Shown here piece after piece: positions 37,901-50,585 of a stretch of DNA of 64,000 bases. Within the stretch, counting starts at the first letter, position 1; every line of letters begins with the position of its first letter. Under the pieces are notes generated by a model. The model had not been told where the DNA came from. It searched no databases and saw only the letters and a program-made list of their open reading frames with translations. Origin of the DNA: Agaricus subrufescens (lineage: Eukaryota; Basidiomycota; Agaricomycetes; Agaricales; Agaricaceae); contig CM057069.1 of NCBI GenBank assembly GCA_029945375.1, positions 1 to 64,000 on the forward strand. The letters run 5' to 3'. Made by a program: the position numbers and the translations under genes.

Positions 37901-39877
37901 TCCACCTTCGGTACCCACACCAACGCAATCGTGTCCTGATATAGCTGGCATCCCTGTCCGACCAAAATTGTCCTGCCCTTCATCGACACGGCGGCAGTCT
38001 TCATCAGCAAGGGCACTCGTGGTTCCTTGAGCCGTCGAATGAGAGTACCAGTACCAAGGATTAAACCAACTTGTAGCAGAAGGTGTCGGAGTAATCCCCT
38101 GAATCGACTCGTCCGCCGATTTTGACAATCGCTTTGAATGACCCTGTAGCGATTCAAGGGGCGGTAAGGGTGCTTCGGCTTCGATTCCTTTGGAAACCCC
38201 ATCACCACCTGTGATTGCCCCTTGTGAAGCCGTTCCTTCCTTGGCTTCGTTCGCGTGGCCGTCGTGGAGAGTATGAATAATTGGAGACCCTTTACTCGGT
38301 GTTGTGACTTTCGGTGAACTACATGGATCCCGATGTTCGTTTGCAACAGCGGGTGTGACGGATAATGGAGGAACCGCGGCCGCGAGCGAGTCGGCCTGCC
38401 GTAAGGCTGAGCCAGGGGAAGGAGAGATTGACATTATATTCTGAGACGTAGTTGAAGATACAGGGCTAGCGGCAGGCCATCCGATATACGTCCACCAAGA
38501 TCCTCTTGGGGGTAGCGGCATGACTTCAGAATCTAGATCTGTGCGATCGGTGGATGTTAATTGGGATTCCTCGGTAGTACCTTGAGACGTATTCATTCTT
38601 GTGTCGTCTGTCGAGGATGATTCTGCCGGATGGGCAATGGTATCTTGTAATAAGCATTGAGCGGAATCAGGAAACGAGTTTGTCACGGCGTGTGGCACAG
38701 AGGAATAATCTGATAGAAAAGATAAGATTGAGAATTCGATGTATACCATATTAAGCAAAACCGACCAGCATTCGAGGGTTCTGCATGTAGCGCTGCGGAG
38801 TGAGTCTCACAATCGCTTTCCTGTCCGACCTTTTCCGGAACGCCTGTCAACAACACTCTAGAACGTCCAAATAAAGGAATGGATATCGCGAATCGACCTT
38901 GAGTAGGAACAGAAGGTGATGTAGCGGATAAATTCTTAGCTGGAACTTCATCCCGCTTGGAAGACTCTTGCGGCAACACTGGTTGCTTTCCTGGACTGCA
39001 ACTCGAAGGTGAATGTAGCGGTGTAAATGGAGGGGTGGAAGGCAATAGTGGTGAGAGTGGCAATACGGGATCATCTTGTGGATTGGATATATTGTTAGGC
39101 GCAGCCGGGATGGGTGACACAATAGGTTGGTCCAATGCCTCTGGAGGTGAGCATGACGGGGTGGGTAGGCAAGGAGAAGATTGCGGCCCTTCGTCCGTCG
39201 CTGTAACGCTAATCTGCGCGTGCAGAGTAGCGGTATGCCCACCTTCGTGGTCACCAGTGGTCACATCCGGTGTAGTCACGTTCAGGCTCGGCAAGGATGC
39301 GCCAACCATATTTCCCGTGACACTGCGCGTACGACTAAGATTGCCGAACCAGGAAGTGTTGTGGGGACGAAGCATCAGACTGGGGGGTGATGATGAGGGA
39401 GCAGATGGACCAGAGGTGGAAGAGGCATTGACGGCGCCAGTCTGTACGATTTCAGCGACACGAGTTCCCCTCGGCGCTGTGTGTACAATGCATTATTATT
39501 AAGTGATGAGAGAAAACGAAGAGAACATGCGTACGCGGTGAAGGATCTTCGCCTAGCTCAACTTTTGGTAAAACAGACTGTGGGGATTCATCTGACTCCT
39601 GGATAGGGGACCCGAAAGTCCTTAAGCTTGATAATGAGTGTTTCGATGCCAGACGACGAGAGCAGATAGACGCATTATCCGCCGAAGGGATGGAGACAGT
39701 GTCAGAGCGAGTTGATGCAATGGCCCGTGAAGCAGAAACAAGAGGAGCGCCTTGTTCCGGTTCAGCAAAAATGAATGAGACTGAAGGCGGGGTTGAGTTC
39801 TTGGATGACTGAGGCTGTGCCTTTGAGGGTTGAAGAAGAGTGTGCGCAGGACGGTTGGAACGACGGCTGGAGGCCAT
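34925..39877 (-). CDS. YML020W-type alpha/beta-hydrolase with long disordered N-terminus
   Basis: The start is taken as MASSRRSNRPAHTLLQPSK (39877). Two long Ser/Pro-rich exons (to about 38763, then 38758-36595) contain the landmark PPRGSWWTYIGWPAAS, known from fungal YML020W-like proteins. The C-terminal third holds the hydrolase: RRVVVIGVHGWFPG (about 36630-36595), LLLVLITLGSHLTQ, ADAVFVATHSQGSVVSTHLL with the nucleophile Ser in HSQG (about 36160), LCGIHLGPLRYL, VKMVYVASLNDQVVPIYSGL with a candidate acid Asp, and SGVGHSTAYEEIATYS with the candidate His. It ends LPQTFFSQNSPSKL at 34925. The predicted length is about 1,350 residues, mostly disordered. The enzyme class is alpha/beta hydrolase, and the substrate is unknown even in yeast. 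Several short introns (about 50-60 nt) split the hydrolase part. Confidence 0.85.
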
Positions 39878-42800
39878 GTACAACGTTGACCACACCTGCC
39901 CTGTTGCGGAAACCCAAGCCAATCTGACTCTTACCAAATTACGTCAGATCACGTGCTCATGTATCCATGGCCCAGCCCACCGACCTCGCGCAAGATTCAT
40001 TACACCACGAAAATGCATGCCCTGTTTCACTTGACATAGCCTCAATCGCCGGCCTAGGACTAATCCAAGACTTATTGTAACCTTATGGGCGAGTGTTTTG
40101 TCGTAAACGTGAACCACCGATCTCTAATTTGCACCACAAGTATTTCCCTAGCACCATCTGCCTCAGCACTAGCAAACTACTGATCTATATATGTTGCAAA
40201 CTTGGGCGCAGTAAAGAAAAACGTGGATACACTTTCCCCATTTCAAAAACAACTTGATGAGCTCTTCGAGGAAAGCGTACCTATCTCCTACAGCATCTTG
40301 GCTGCATTCGCCTACTCCATTGACTATCTTGCATCAATTAGCTGAAAAAACAGCTTCTACTCCAAGCTCTATCTCTTAGTAGCCTACATTCTCGTTGAGA
40401 TTTTCTCAAATATTAAGCCTACTTGTCCTTATTCGGCGTCGTTTTCCATTTGGACATATGATACGCGGTGCCTCTTATTATAGTAAGACAACTCCCAGAA
40501 GGTCTCATATACCCCCCCACTCTCAAACCGCCGAGCAATATCAACAGGCAAAGCTACAGATAATCACCGCCGAAATACTCACATGAAAGGAGAGCATCGT
40601 CACCAGGGTACCTCTCAGTCTCACAAAATGGTAACGAATAATAATAATTCCATCATATGCATGCACTCTAGACGTACGAGAAAAGAGTCATTCTAGGACA
40701 AGAGACCAAGCGATAGGTGGTTAAGTCGGGCTTTCCACACCTTCAATAAACCAATCATTTATAATACCAGACGGTTAAATCCAGAAACTTGCGGGAAATA
40801 GCGGTACTTTCACGCCGTATCGGATTAGACACAAATTCCGCATCGTATCTCACTCAGTCACGTATGAAGTCGGCCCCTAGTATATAATTATGTAGCGTGG
40901 GATTCTTGGGGGATTTATCAACGAGCCTCACGCCAAACTTCTGGCATCCGACCCTGAATTTTCATTTCCCGCACGACGTCTCGTGCAGTCCAAAGATGGC
41001 GTCTGTCTTGTGTCTATGAGTCCCATAATTTTCCGCCGTGATCAGCTTGCTATAACCGATTCGCACTAATCTTGCTATGAAATTACGTTCTCGCGGTCCG
41101 GTCACCTCAGTTCACTTAGAGCGCGTTTCAACTGAGCCAGCCAAAACTATCCACCCACACATGTCAATAAATTAACATACAAAATCACACGTATAGTACA
41201 ACCGCAGCACTCTGATTTTTATTACTACCCAAGAGGTCCCAAAAATGATGCAAATATAAGGCTTTCTGACATAGTTTGTTCTTCAAATTGTGGATCTTTC
41301 ACGGCGCGATTCCAGTTCGCTTTTAGCAGTTGAATCCTCCTCCAATCATTTAATATAGACAGCGCAATCATCTGGATGTGGGTTAATCCTCGGCATCGCT
41401 GATATCAATTGACTGATAATAAATGCTACTGTTTCGAAATGGCTTGGTTTCCTGTCACTAAATCTGAAGATGTGTTCAAACTGGTTCAGCTAAATCTACG
41501 AACCCTTCTTATACTTCAAATATTTCGAAGCACTGTGCATTTTACACAAGTACAAGCTAGCCTACTCGTCCTGATCAGTCAGATAACTTAGATAAGGCGT
41601 AGATAAGGTAATTTCTACATCAACCTGATGGTGCACCAGTACTGTGGCCTCCACCAACCGCGGACTAACCCCTTAGGTCTCACAAGTGGTATGAGAACGA
41701 AAAACTAGGGCAAGAGCACTGACACTTCTGTCGCGCCGGAACAATTACCGAGATGGACAGTGAAAGTGACACTGCGTCCAACTTTACGGTGACATTGCAT
41801 TAGTCCATACTTATATATATGAGTTTTGACCGGCTGGCTCACGCTAGGAACTTTGACCGCAACTGCCCCTGACAAGTAATATCCGAAGTTGAGGCGAGGA
41901 GACTCTCACTACACTCTTATCAACAATCAATCAGTCATGACTGAAAGGGAATCGTAATTGATCCTCTCAAACAAGCGTAACGGTTGAAGGAGAAAAAGGG
42001 CTCTAGTGTGGGTAGCCCTACTGAATTCAGAAGGTGTCATGCGATGACTCGGCCGAGGTGTTTCATAAAGTTGGTTCTGTTACTAAGAATAGCACAGCTT
42101 ATACTGAGGCCGGCGCTATGGCGCCTCTTCCCCTGTGCCTTCCACTTGCATAATGGCATGAATCATGTTTCTATTTCTATAGATTAAGTGAAAGCTCTGT
42201 AGCTCTACTACATTATTTTACACGCAGTGCAACTTTTTCAATCTACCCGAACAAATTTCCGTTTTCAGGCCCCTGGACCAACTAATTGGTCCAATATTAT
42301 ACTGGTCCGCTTCTAATGTGCACGATGGCCAGGCTATATCCACTTGGGCCTGGTGACAGTTCACCACGATTCCTTCCATATGGAAAACGTAATATTATTG
42401 AAGGCGAAGTCTTTAATTGCCGGGCTATCAAGTCCTAATTAAGTACCAATGGAAACTGCCATTTCAGAGTCCGTACAAAATGCGATTAGATTACCGGGGT
42501 TTCTTACGAGCGCGGTTCACAAGCGTTGTGACGTCACCGAGAAACCTCTCCCTTTTTGAGACCCTTCTGCTGGATTTCGAAATGTCGACTTTTCTACAAC
42601 ATCATCATCAATCATTCATATTTCTAAACACGACCATGTCTATCTGAATTGATGGGCAAACTGGGTTCCGGTCAGTCGTTTTCGGGAACATGTATGAGCA
42701 TGTCTACTGCTTGTGATATCTCGTTTAGAGATATCACGTTTTTAGACACCAACAACGGGGTACCAGGCAATACCCCCATTCGAAAGATGTCAAATTAAGT

Positions 42801-45170
42801 CTAGGTTTGAAACAAAGTTTGGAACTTGTCAAAACAGTGTCGACCATGAGCCAGTTCTTGCCCCACTAAGCTATACCCTGGCTCGACTTCCCGGCAATTA
42901 TCTTCATAAGCATGTTATATTTTTACCATGATAACCACAAGCTGCCACCTTCTTATGCGTTCAATTACCTACGGATAACACCGTATAAAGTCTAGAGTCC
43001 GAAGTGTGTGAGGCTGGAAACACCCGTGTATCATGTCAGAAGATTGGTGAGTAACAAATCAAGAATTGAGCACCGTAATTGGGGGTTATTATCTGTTCTG
43101 CCTGAGTCAGCGGAGCGAGTCAGTCAAGAAACTGGTGGGAACTGGGAAAGTAGTGGGAAGCGAAGAAAATAGTGCGGGAATTCGACGAGTGTAGTCTTAG
43201 CCCACATGTTCTGACAGAATGAACGCGAAGGCCTCTAGTACCATTCAACAAGCCTTTCGTAGTGGATAAGGCCCTCGAGGCGTATGAGCCACATTCCGAT
43301 GACTCCCTGTGCTTGCTCTTTTGAATATGAATTAAAATTTTTCGGGATTATTGTACCCAGGGGGCAAATAGCCCTTAACGAGAAGATCCATCCTTGAATC
43401 TTAATGGTTAATGGCATAACAGCTGAATGACGAGAAACACGGAAGCATACATATGATATTCTATGACACTGACCGGCCAAGCATTTGTACTACGATCCAA
43501 TCTTCGTTTTTAAATAGGTCGAGCGGGGGGTTTGGTGAAAGATGAGAACTTAGCCTGTCCTAGGATTACCGAATCAAGAATGCCTTGACGCCGTTCTATA
43601 TATACGCACAATCATGATTGATTGGCATAAAGAAAGATGGCGCAGTGCAGTTAAATCCTCACTAAGATTTGAAGACTTGCGGAGCTGAGGCAAAAGCTCA
43701 TCACGGCTGACCTATTTTAGGTATAGTATGATTAGAAATGAGATGGTGACTTCAGAAGGCATCAAGATCCCTATTTGTATACGAATTGTATATGTATCTA
43801 CATCATGATGGATCATTGAATAAAGTATCATTATAGTATCTTGACCTCATCAGAATATACGATGGAAGATTGGAAAGACTGCAGTGCTTACTCCGTTAAG
43901 CCACCCTGAGTACAACTCGAGTGTCCCTTGCGGGATGATTGTATCCATACTCCAGTTTCTCCTATACCGTTCTGACAGGAAAATCAGTCAATTTATCAGC
44001 TTGCGAGTCGAGCTCCATCATCTGTCCGGGCTAAATTAACCCTTATACTCCATTGCGCCCAGAACATGCCCGAAATCGGAATTAAACAGGACTCAATATA
44101 TCTCAACTGAGGCTCAAGTTTCAATGATTGCCTGAGAGTAAGTCAGGATATTTGATTTGGTTCCAAGTGCTTCGCGTGCTGGTCCAAGCGCCTTCGAAAA
44201 CCCCTACCCTAAGCAACCCAAATGCTGTAGAGTGGTAGTGATTATGACCCTGTTCATAAAAGGTGGTCAGGTGCATAGAGTTAGGAAGTGTTAGGAAACG
44301 CTCGCTTAACACCGTGTAAATGCCGTGTGCCATTGCTGCGTTAACCCGTGACACGATTGCTGAATGTTGATTCCCGGACTTCTATGGGAAAACTAAGTCA
44401 ACTGACGCTCGGCCTCATCATTCTCCGTTTGATAAAAGTTAACTAAGATTGAGACATATAGAGCCATATGGTCCATTCGTCCCAGTCTTACAACATCGAG
44501 CCACAGCAGATATCAGATACAAACTAGCTCCTCATGGCTCTTCAATCCATGTATATTTAGATGACCGAGTGGCCGATACCCCAAGTGGATCCTCCTTTCC
44601 ACAAGATGTTGTTCCTCTGTGAGTAAAATCAGCAGTCAATCGGCAAAGTCCTGTAGCTTCTATATTCCTTTTGGTAGTACCATTTCCACGATGCTCGCTA
44701 TGGTGACCACCGCTGGGGGAGTCTCTATTGGTCAATCAATCCAACTAAAATAAAACGTGCAACCCTCTGAGGGAAAGCGTCATATTCGGGACTACGCCCA
44801 TGAATCTCATCCCATACATACAAGGATGGGTGACTTCTTTCAATAGCTCTGGGTAATACTCCTGCCTTGTAACTCGCTCGCTAAGATTTTGGCCTCTCCT
44901 CCGGGCTGTGTTTTATCTGTTTGATTCATAAATTTCTCCCAAAAAGGTAGAGGGGAGAGACATGTCCTTAAATCAACAAATTTCCACGTTGCTGGCAGTT
45001 CTGCTACATCCGCTTTAATGGTTCACTATCTTCGTCTTGCATGGGTGATACGAACACAACACACTTGCTAGCCTGTCATAGAGGCTTTTAGAAAAATTGC
45101 CTCATATTCCGAACAAAGACGATGTAAAGGTACATGAGTAATCCATACTACAGGCAAATTCATCAAAGTT
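39878..45170. other. Long gene-poor interval
   Basis: About 5.3 kb, AT-leaning, with only short unsupported frames on both strands. No transposon protein, tRNA or long repeat was recognised. One perfect hairpin is listed separately at 42713-42737. Decayed non-coding repeats could be present but cannot be judged without a genome comparison. Confidence 0.5.
42713..42737. repeat. Perfect 10-bp inverted repeat with 5-nt loop
   Basis: GTGATATCTC, loop GTTTA, GAGATATCAC. No T-run or coding gene is next to it, so I assign no function. Confidence 0.7.
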
Positions 45171-47558
45171 TTACAGGGCAAATAGTTCAGTGTGAATATC
45201 AATTCCACCCATCTCCAATCCTCGTTTAGAGAGTCGCAGTCGTGCTACAGCATTGGCAGCTTCACGTATCAAGCTCGTCGGACCACTTGCACACACGCCG
45301 ACACCTCCGCCATCACCTAACCAAGGTAGTTTCCTTGACGCATGTGGATCTAATCCTTCCGTAGATTCCATATCATCGTCTTCTCGTGTAGTCTTTACAT
45401 GACCTGGTTCCGTGACAAGGATAATATCCTGATCATCATTACCGACGGATGATGCAACAGGCAAAGTCGGATTCCCGCTATGATTGGATAAAGATAGAAT
45501 TTTCATCGGAGATGTCGGTGATGACGGGCGCGCCGTCAGTGGAAGTCGCAAAGAAGGGGGATTAATGAGGTCGCTGAGAATGTGATGAACGTGTGGTCGT
45601 AAGATTGTCACATCACAATTTGGAATCGGCGGTACTGCCTCAGGATCACAGAGGCAAGTAACATAAACTGAGATGTGCAACGAAAGTGGTGTTGATGAGC
45701 TATCAGAAGAAGCGGCTATCTTCGCGAGCTCCATCATAGCGGGAGCAAACCATTCAATGTTACCTGGTTCGAAATTTAATTTATTGATGAAATCAGAAAA
45801 GTTGTGAAGTCGGCGGTCGGGTAAGTTCACTTACCGAACGATTTCACACACCACACGAATTCGATTCTCCTCGTTCGCTCGCCATTGCGTCTTCCCAGTC
45901 TCACGCATCGTCCCACAATATCGTCCAACAACGCGAGAGTAAATGTAACTCCGGAACCTCCAGCAATTAACAGGACAGTCTCGTAACGCCCGAGGTCAAG
46001 ACTACACCCTCCGTACGGTCCGTCCATCATTATTTGTGCATGAACCGGCGAGGTCATCGACTGATCAATGCTCTCGGCCTTCTCTGCGCAGAGAACTTTC
46101 GAGTCAAGGCGTCCCTTCTTTAGCGCGAACTCATTAAGCGCACGAGTCCAGTCTCCAACAACCCGGGCGCCGAGGGTTATACCTGGAGAGTAGACGTCGC
46201 AGAGGCATGAGATCGAGGGGGGTGCAGTAACAATTGTCAGAGGATGTGATTCAAACAGTCGGCCGCCAAAAAAGACGCGAAGGCGGACATGTTGACCCGC
46301 AGTCCAACCATCCGTACAGTAGGGTATATTTATCTGGCAATGTGTTTCAGTGTGAGAGGCAAGATAGAGCTTTAATTTCGCTTACCATGGTAATCTGGTT
46401 CGCTAATGGAGTAAGGGTCGCGTCTTTGATACGGAACCGTATGAATCGCAATAGTAAATCCAATCCAAAAAATGCAAGGGGAGGAAAAATCCAAGGGGGA
46501 GCGTATATCGTATGATAACAAACAGTCACGTAAAACGCCACGAAAGAGAATAAACTGTGTCAACATTAGATCCATTCGCTCATTTTGTGGCGTGGATAAT
46601 ACTCACTGTATAACATAGAAGTAATCATAGAAGGCTTTCCGTACCTGTCTTACCGAAGTTATTCCTATCGTACACAATAGGCCCAATGCTGCGACGCCAG
46701 AAGTCTCTTTCTGCTGACCGATAATTGGGAAACCCCAGGTAAGGTGATTACTGATCCAAAGTGAACCATGTACTAGCCCGGCGATAATCATACCGCGACT
46801 ACCCCAACGATGAACATAATTAAGTCTTTCATAACCGAATCCGGGACCTAAAAGGAGGGATACAACCGAATTCTTGGTAGCAAAAAGGAACACAACAGGG
46901 AACTGGGCTAAAACGATGAATCCTATTATGTTTATGTTAACAAGACTTGATATTGATAATCAGATCCAGGTGGACAATTACCTGCTCGATTGGGGTTTTC
47001 TGTAAGAGGCGCTTGCAGAGCCATACATAGAATGACAGTGAGTAAATACCCAGCAATCACCAAGACTAATGGTTCAAAACCTTAGCAGATATCTATATTT
47101 CAGGATAAGAAACCACTTACTTTGTCCGAGGCTCAACTCTAACCCGGGAATCGTCCAAAGGAGAGTTGCACCAGTGATATTGAGAATCTTCCGCAGCCAA
47201 TCCTGTCTCCAATCTCTTCTGGGGACTCGACGCATATCAGCATGATTTAGATCGCCACTATTGTCGTCGCAATCGTGATCAAATAAAGCCATGTATTTGT
47301 CGACGTCCTCGACGACGCCGAACAAGTCGTGAAATGCACGACGTGATCGGATAGCCCGGATTAAATGGGGAAGAGAAAACAGGATGGATATGCCAACAGC
47401 AGTAACCCAGACCATGGAAAATTTAAATTGCCATTCAGGAGCTTCTGCATAGGAACTAGGTTGCTCAAGCTCAAGTACGATAATGGGAGAGAAGAGAAAG
47501 CATACTTGTATTGCCGAAATTCTGTTGGAACGACTGGAGGGGCGCCAGGGTCTGCCAT
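45171..47558 (-). CDS. Ferric/cupric reductase transmembrane protein (FRE type)
   Basis: MADPGAPPVVPTEFRQYK starts at 47558. In-phase exons give a first TM (FSMVWVTAVGISILFSLPHL), then LLWTIPGLELSLGQILVIAG and the ferric-reductase core. HRWGSRGMIIAGLVH and HLFSFVAFYVTVCYH each hold two His 13 residues apart, the bis-haem ligands. An FAD-binding part follows (GQHVRLRV, HPLTIVT as the HPxT motif), and an NADPH-binding part (ETVLLIAGGSGVTFTLALLD, IEFVWCVKSF, GGVGVCASGPTSLIREA), ending HTELFAL at 45171. The enzyme moves electrons from cytosolic NADPH across the plasma membrane to reduce extracellular Fe(III) or Cu(II). It lies 243 bp downstream of the Ctr copper transporter on the same strand, which argues for a copper role. 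Low-complexity sequence in the NADPH half (about 45560-45340) lengthens it. Confidence 0.9.
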
Positions 47559-47801
47559 GGTCGATATCGATTCCTCTGGAGAGGAGTTTGCGAAAGAAAG
47601 AGCGCCGGGAAAGCAAAGTCCAATGTAGGGCATTGAAGGCACCGCTCACCAGACAGGTAAACCATTCCCATCACGTGGAAAGGATACAAAAAATTTTTTG
47701 TCCGGGCCACACCGGCTAACGGTCAATCGTGACCGCTCGCATTAGAACGATAAGAGTGACCGATAAGCTTGACCAATAGACTTTCATATATTGCAAACAT
47801 C

Positions 47802-48480
47802 TCAATACCCATTGCTCCTACGAGAATATCGACCGTAAAGCATTTCCCCAACGCCCAGCCCAGTGGTAATCGATAACAAAAATCCTGCATTGAACGTCCT
47901 GGACGTACGTTAGACAAGTATTCGTAGCCATCGTAATCATGTAGAATCACTGACATAATAGCGAGCATGAACGCATAACCCAATAAAGTTTGGGCACCGT
48001 AAATTAAACCGCGGCTAATGTCGTTGGCAACAAGGAACGGAGGAACCATTCGCATCGCAGGTGAACGGGAGGTCAAAGAGGTTTTGCTGTTAATGTTGAG
48101 ATTGTTAGCCAACTCGATCTGGGCGCTATGGCAATGTAAATTAGTGGAATTGACCAACGCCGCGAGACGACATACTCTCTTGCCCAGTGAACCTCTGCAT
48201 TAGATCGTATTGCACCAAGCCATCGATCGAAAAGGGCCAACATAAAGAGACCGACACATGCTCCACCAATGGCTCCCTTATTCTGCGGCACCCAACCTTC
48301 GAACCACAATATGTCGCTTGCAGCAAAATGAAGATAAGGAAGCATGCTGCCGGACGCGAGACTCATCCCCATATCCATGTTCATATCCATTCCATGACTT
48401 ATTTGATCAGTGCTACTAGCTTGACCGACCGCCAGCGAAGCGAGAGACAGACAAAAAACGCAGTTATACAGAGTAGACAT
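47802..48480 (-). CDS. Ctr-type copper transporter
   Basis: MSTLYNCVFCLSLASLAVGQ starts at 48480. The extracellular N-terminus is rich in Met and His (HGMDMNMDMGM), then YLHFAASDILWFEGW and TM1 (AIGGACVGLFMLALFDRWLG). After an intron with donor GTATGT and acceptor CCATAG comes the cytosolic loop (AQIELANNLNINS). TM2 is DISRGLIYGAQTLLGYAFMLAIM with the copper-conducting M-x3-M, and TM3 is FNAGFLLSITTGLGVGEMLYGR with the GxxxG packing motif. The last intron has donor GTCAGT and its phase restores the Met codon. The stop is at 47802. About 190 residues, typical of SLC31/Ctr proteins, which import Cu(I) as trimers at the plasma membrane. It sits between the reductase and the AA9 copper enzyme, all on the minus strand. 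Confidence 0.93.
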
Positions 48481-49247
48481 CGGGGAAAGATTGAGGCGAG
48501 GCATAACAAAACCAAACAATGAAAATGGTGTCTTCACACGAAACCGTTCCCGAGCCAGCACTGAACCCCGAGCCACGACAGATGATGCCCCTTGAGAAAG
48601 ATAGGTCCGTGCGCGAGAACGTGCGTAAGCAACCCCTAGGTTAACCAACCCAGACCCCCATATTATTATCATAATGCCTTTTGCCGGGGGTAGGTGACAA
48701 AATCGAACAGATGGCTCCTCGGGATGAGATGACAGAAGGGATCCAGCTTCATGAGAACTACGCTCTCGCATTCACCCTGTCTGCCGCGATGGAAGGTGTT
48801 CAGCCGAAGATAGAACCAAGTAGAGCATTACATCGCGAGACGAAGGACGCAGTGTAGAGGCAAGATGTGAACATGAGTAGGCCGGAATGTACGATGCCAG
48901 GTAAATAGCCCGCAAAAGAGGGATGGTGAAGGAGGAAGAGCAAGAAAACTGCGACCGCACCTTATGTGAGCCATTTGTGCGGCTCGTGGGAATTATGAGT
49001 CTTTTGTTTCATTGGCTTATCATGCACTATCAATAGGGTTGGGGCTTTTTCCCCCTCATCATCCGGAGAAATCCCATATGGTAATAGAATCTCACCGACA
49101 GTGAAACGGTCTCCGAAATCAGGAAATCAGGAATTTATAAGCTTGTACACGGTTATCATACAATACACTCAGGTTCAGAAGCTACTACTAGAGGCACTGA
49201 TAGTAGTAATCTAGAAAATGACTCAGTTAATTGATTAAAAAACCGTT
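48481..49247. other. Upstream region of the Ctr gene
   Basis: About 770 bp between the 3' end of the AA9 gene and the Ctr start. An open frame upstream and in frame with Ctr reaches 48771 but looks like leader. I searched by eye for Mac1-type TTTGCTC boxes on both strands and saw none. Confidence 0.45.
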
Positions 49248-50585
49248 TCAGAGACAAGATTTACCGTTGATAACTTGGCACTTGTAAGGGGAGATACAAG
49301 CAGTGCCTCCAGACCAGCCAATACCACCGCATTGACCATATTGAGGAATAGTTCCCGTAGTCGGGGGCGTAGTCGTTATGGGCTTAGTAGTCGTCGGGGT
49401 CGAGGTAGTACCCGGGGTCGAAGTAGTACGGGGAGTAGTAGTACTACCGGGAGCTGTAGTCTATTCAAGGACGGGATGAGTTAAATAAGACATAAACGCT
49501 CATATCGACTTACACCACCACCGTTAGATCCATAAAGTGCTGGTCCCGGAACTAAATATGTGGTCCTGGATTATGGATTAAAAAAGAACATTGCTTCTTG
49601 CAATTACAACTTACTCGGTCAGGGCTTGTTGAGTGTAGAGATTGACGGTGACTGACAACATATCATGTAAATGATCCCAATTTAGCCAAAAAGTAGCCCA
49701 ACTTACGACCAGGATCAGAGTTTGAGTATGCACCGGGGAAGGAAACTAATTGGCTCGATGTCGGCGCCTGGCTTCCGCCACCCGTAATTGTAATTTGAGC
49801 ACATTCTGGATAGATTTGCTGAGAAGATATCTTTATCAGCTTTAATTGCTTTATAACGCAGAAACGCTTACAGCAGGAAGGGAATGCAACGCAATGGTTT
49901 CGAAACGAATCATGTAAGTACCGCTGGGTACAGTTTTGGGAATAGTTGAGGTCCAGCTGCAGTTTTGTGCAATCATTTTACCAGCTCCCCATGTGCCGTT
50001 ACCGACAGTGCCAGACAAGAGACCCGCCTGATCGATTTTAAACTAAGTATGTAAAACCTCAGAAGGACATCCACTTTGATATATTTCAGCGAATGGCATA
50101 CCCATTTCAACGAGTTTGTGTTTACACCATTGCATGAACTTCCAGGGCACTGAGCAAGGTACGTTGTCTGTGATGAATATAACTTCAGCTCTTATGCAGG
50201 TCAAAGAAAAAACAAGTCATACCATTGGGCCATAGGGATGTGGCCAAACCTGGTTCCAATAAGCAGTTATAGCCGTTCCAGCAGCAACTGTGCCAGTTAA
50301 TTGATTGATCTGGCCAGAAGTACCATCATCATTACAGCCGACTGTGGAGGCGGTGGCATCCTGGATGGGGTCACTGTATCAAGCGAATCAGTAGCGTTTA
50401 CAGCAAGAACACCAACCGGCTCACAAAGTTGCCCACGGCCGCTGGATGGTGGTTTGGCCCACTTCAGTGTTGTACGCGTGAAAGCCTTCATACCAGGTTC
50501 CACCCCAGGAGTATCCGATGACACCACCATGGGCCTGGACTTTCGCGGCAAGAAACCCTAAAGCTAGGAAGAAAGGAGCCAGCAT
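49248..50585 (-). CDS. AA9 lytic polysaccharide monooxygenase with CBM1
   Basis: [18 protein letters not shown] is a signal peptide. Cleavage leaves [11 protein letters not shown], placing His1 at the mature N-terminus for the copper histidine brace. Further marks: [33 protein letters not shown] with the second copper His, [46 protein letters not shown], and [14 protein letters not shown] with the axial Tyr in Q-x-Y. Then a Thr/Pro linker ([15 protein letters not shown]) and a CBM1, [32 protein letters not shown], with four Cys and a Trp, ending at 49248. Eight or so exons join by short introns. The enzyme cleaves cellulose or related glucans oxidatively outside the cell using one copper ion. 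All key residues are present, so activity is expected. Its neighbour downstream is a copper transporter. Confidence 0.95.

Noticed and set aside
48187..48522. 111-codon plus-strand ORF across the Ctr gene start
   Set aside because: It is antisense to the Ctr coding exons, which have clear copper-transporter motifs.
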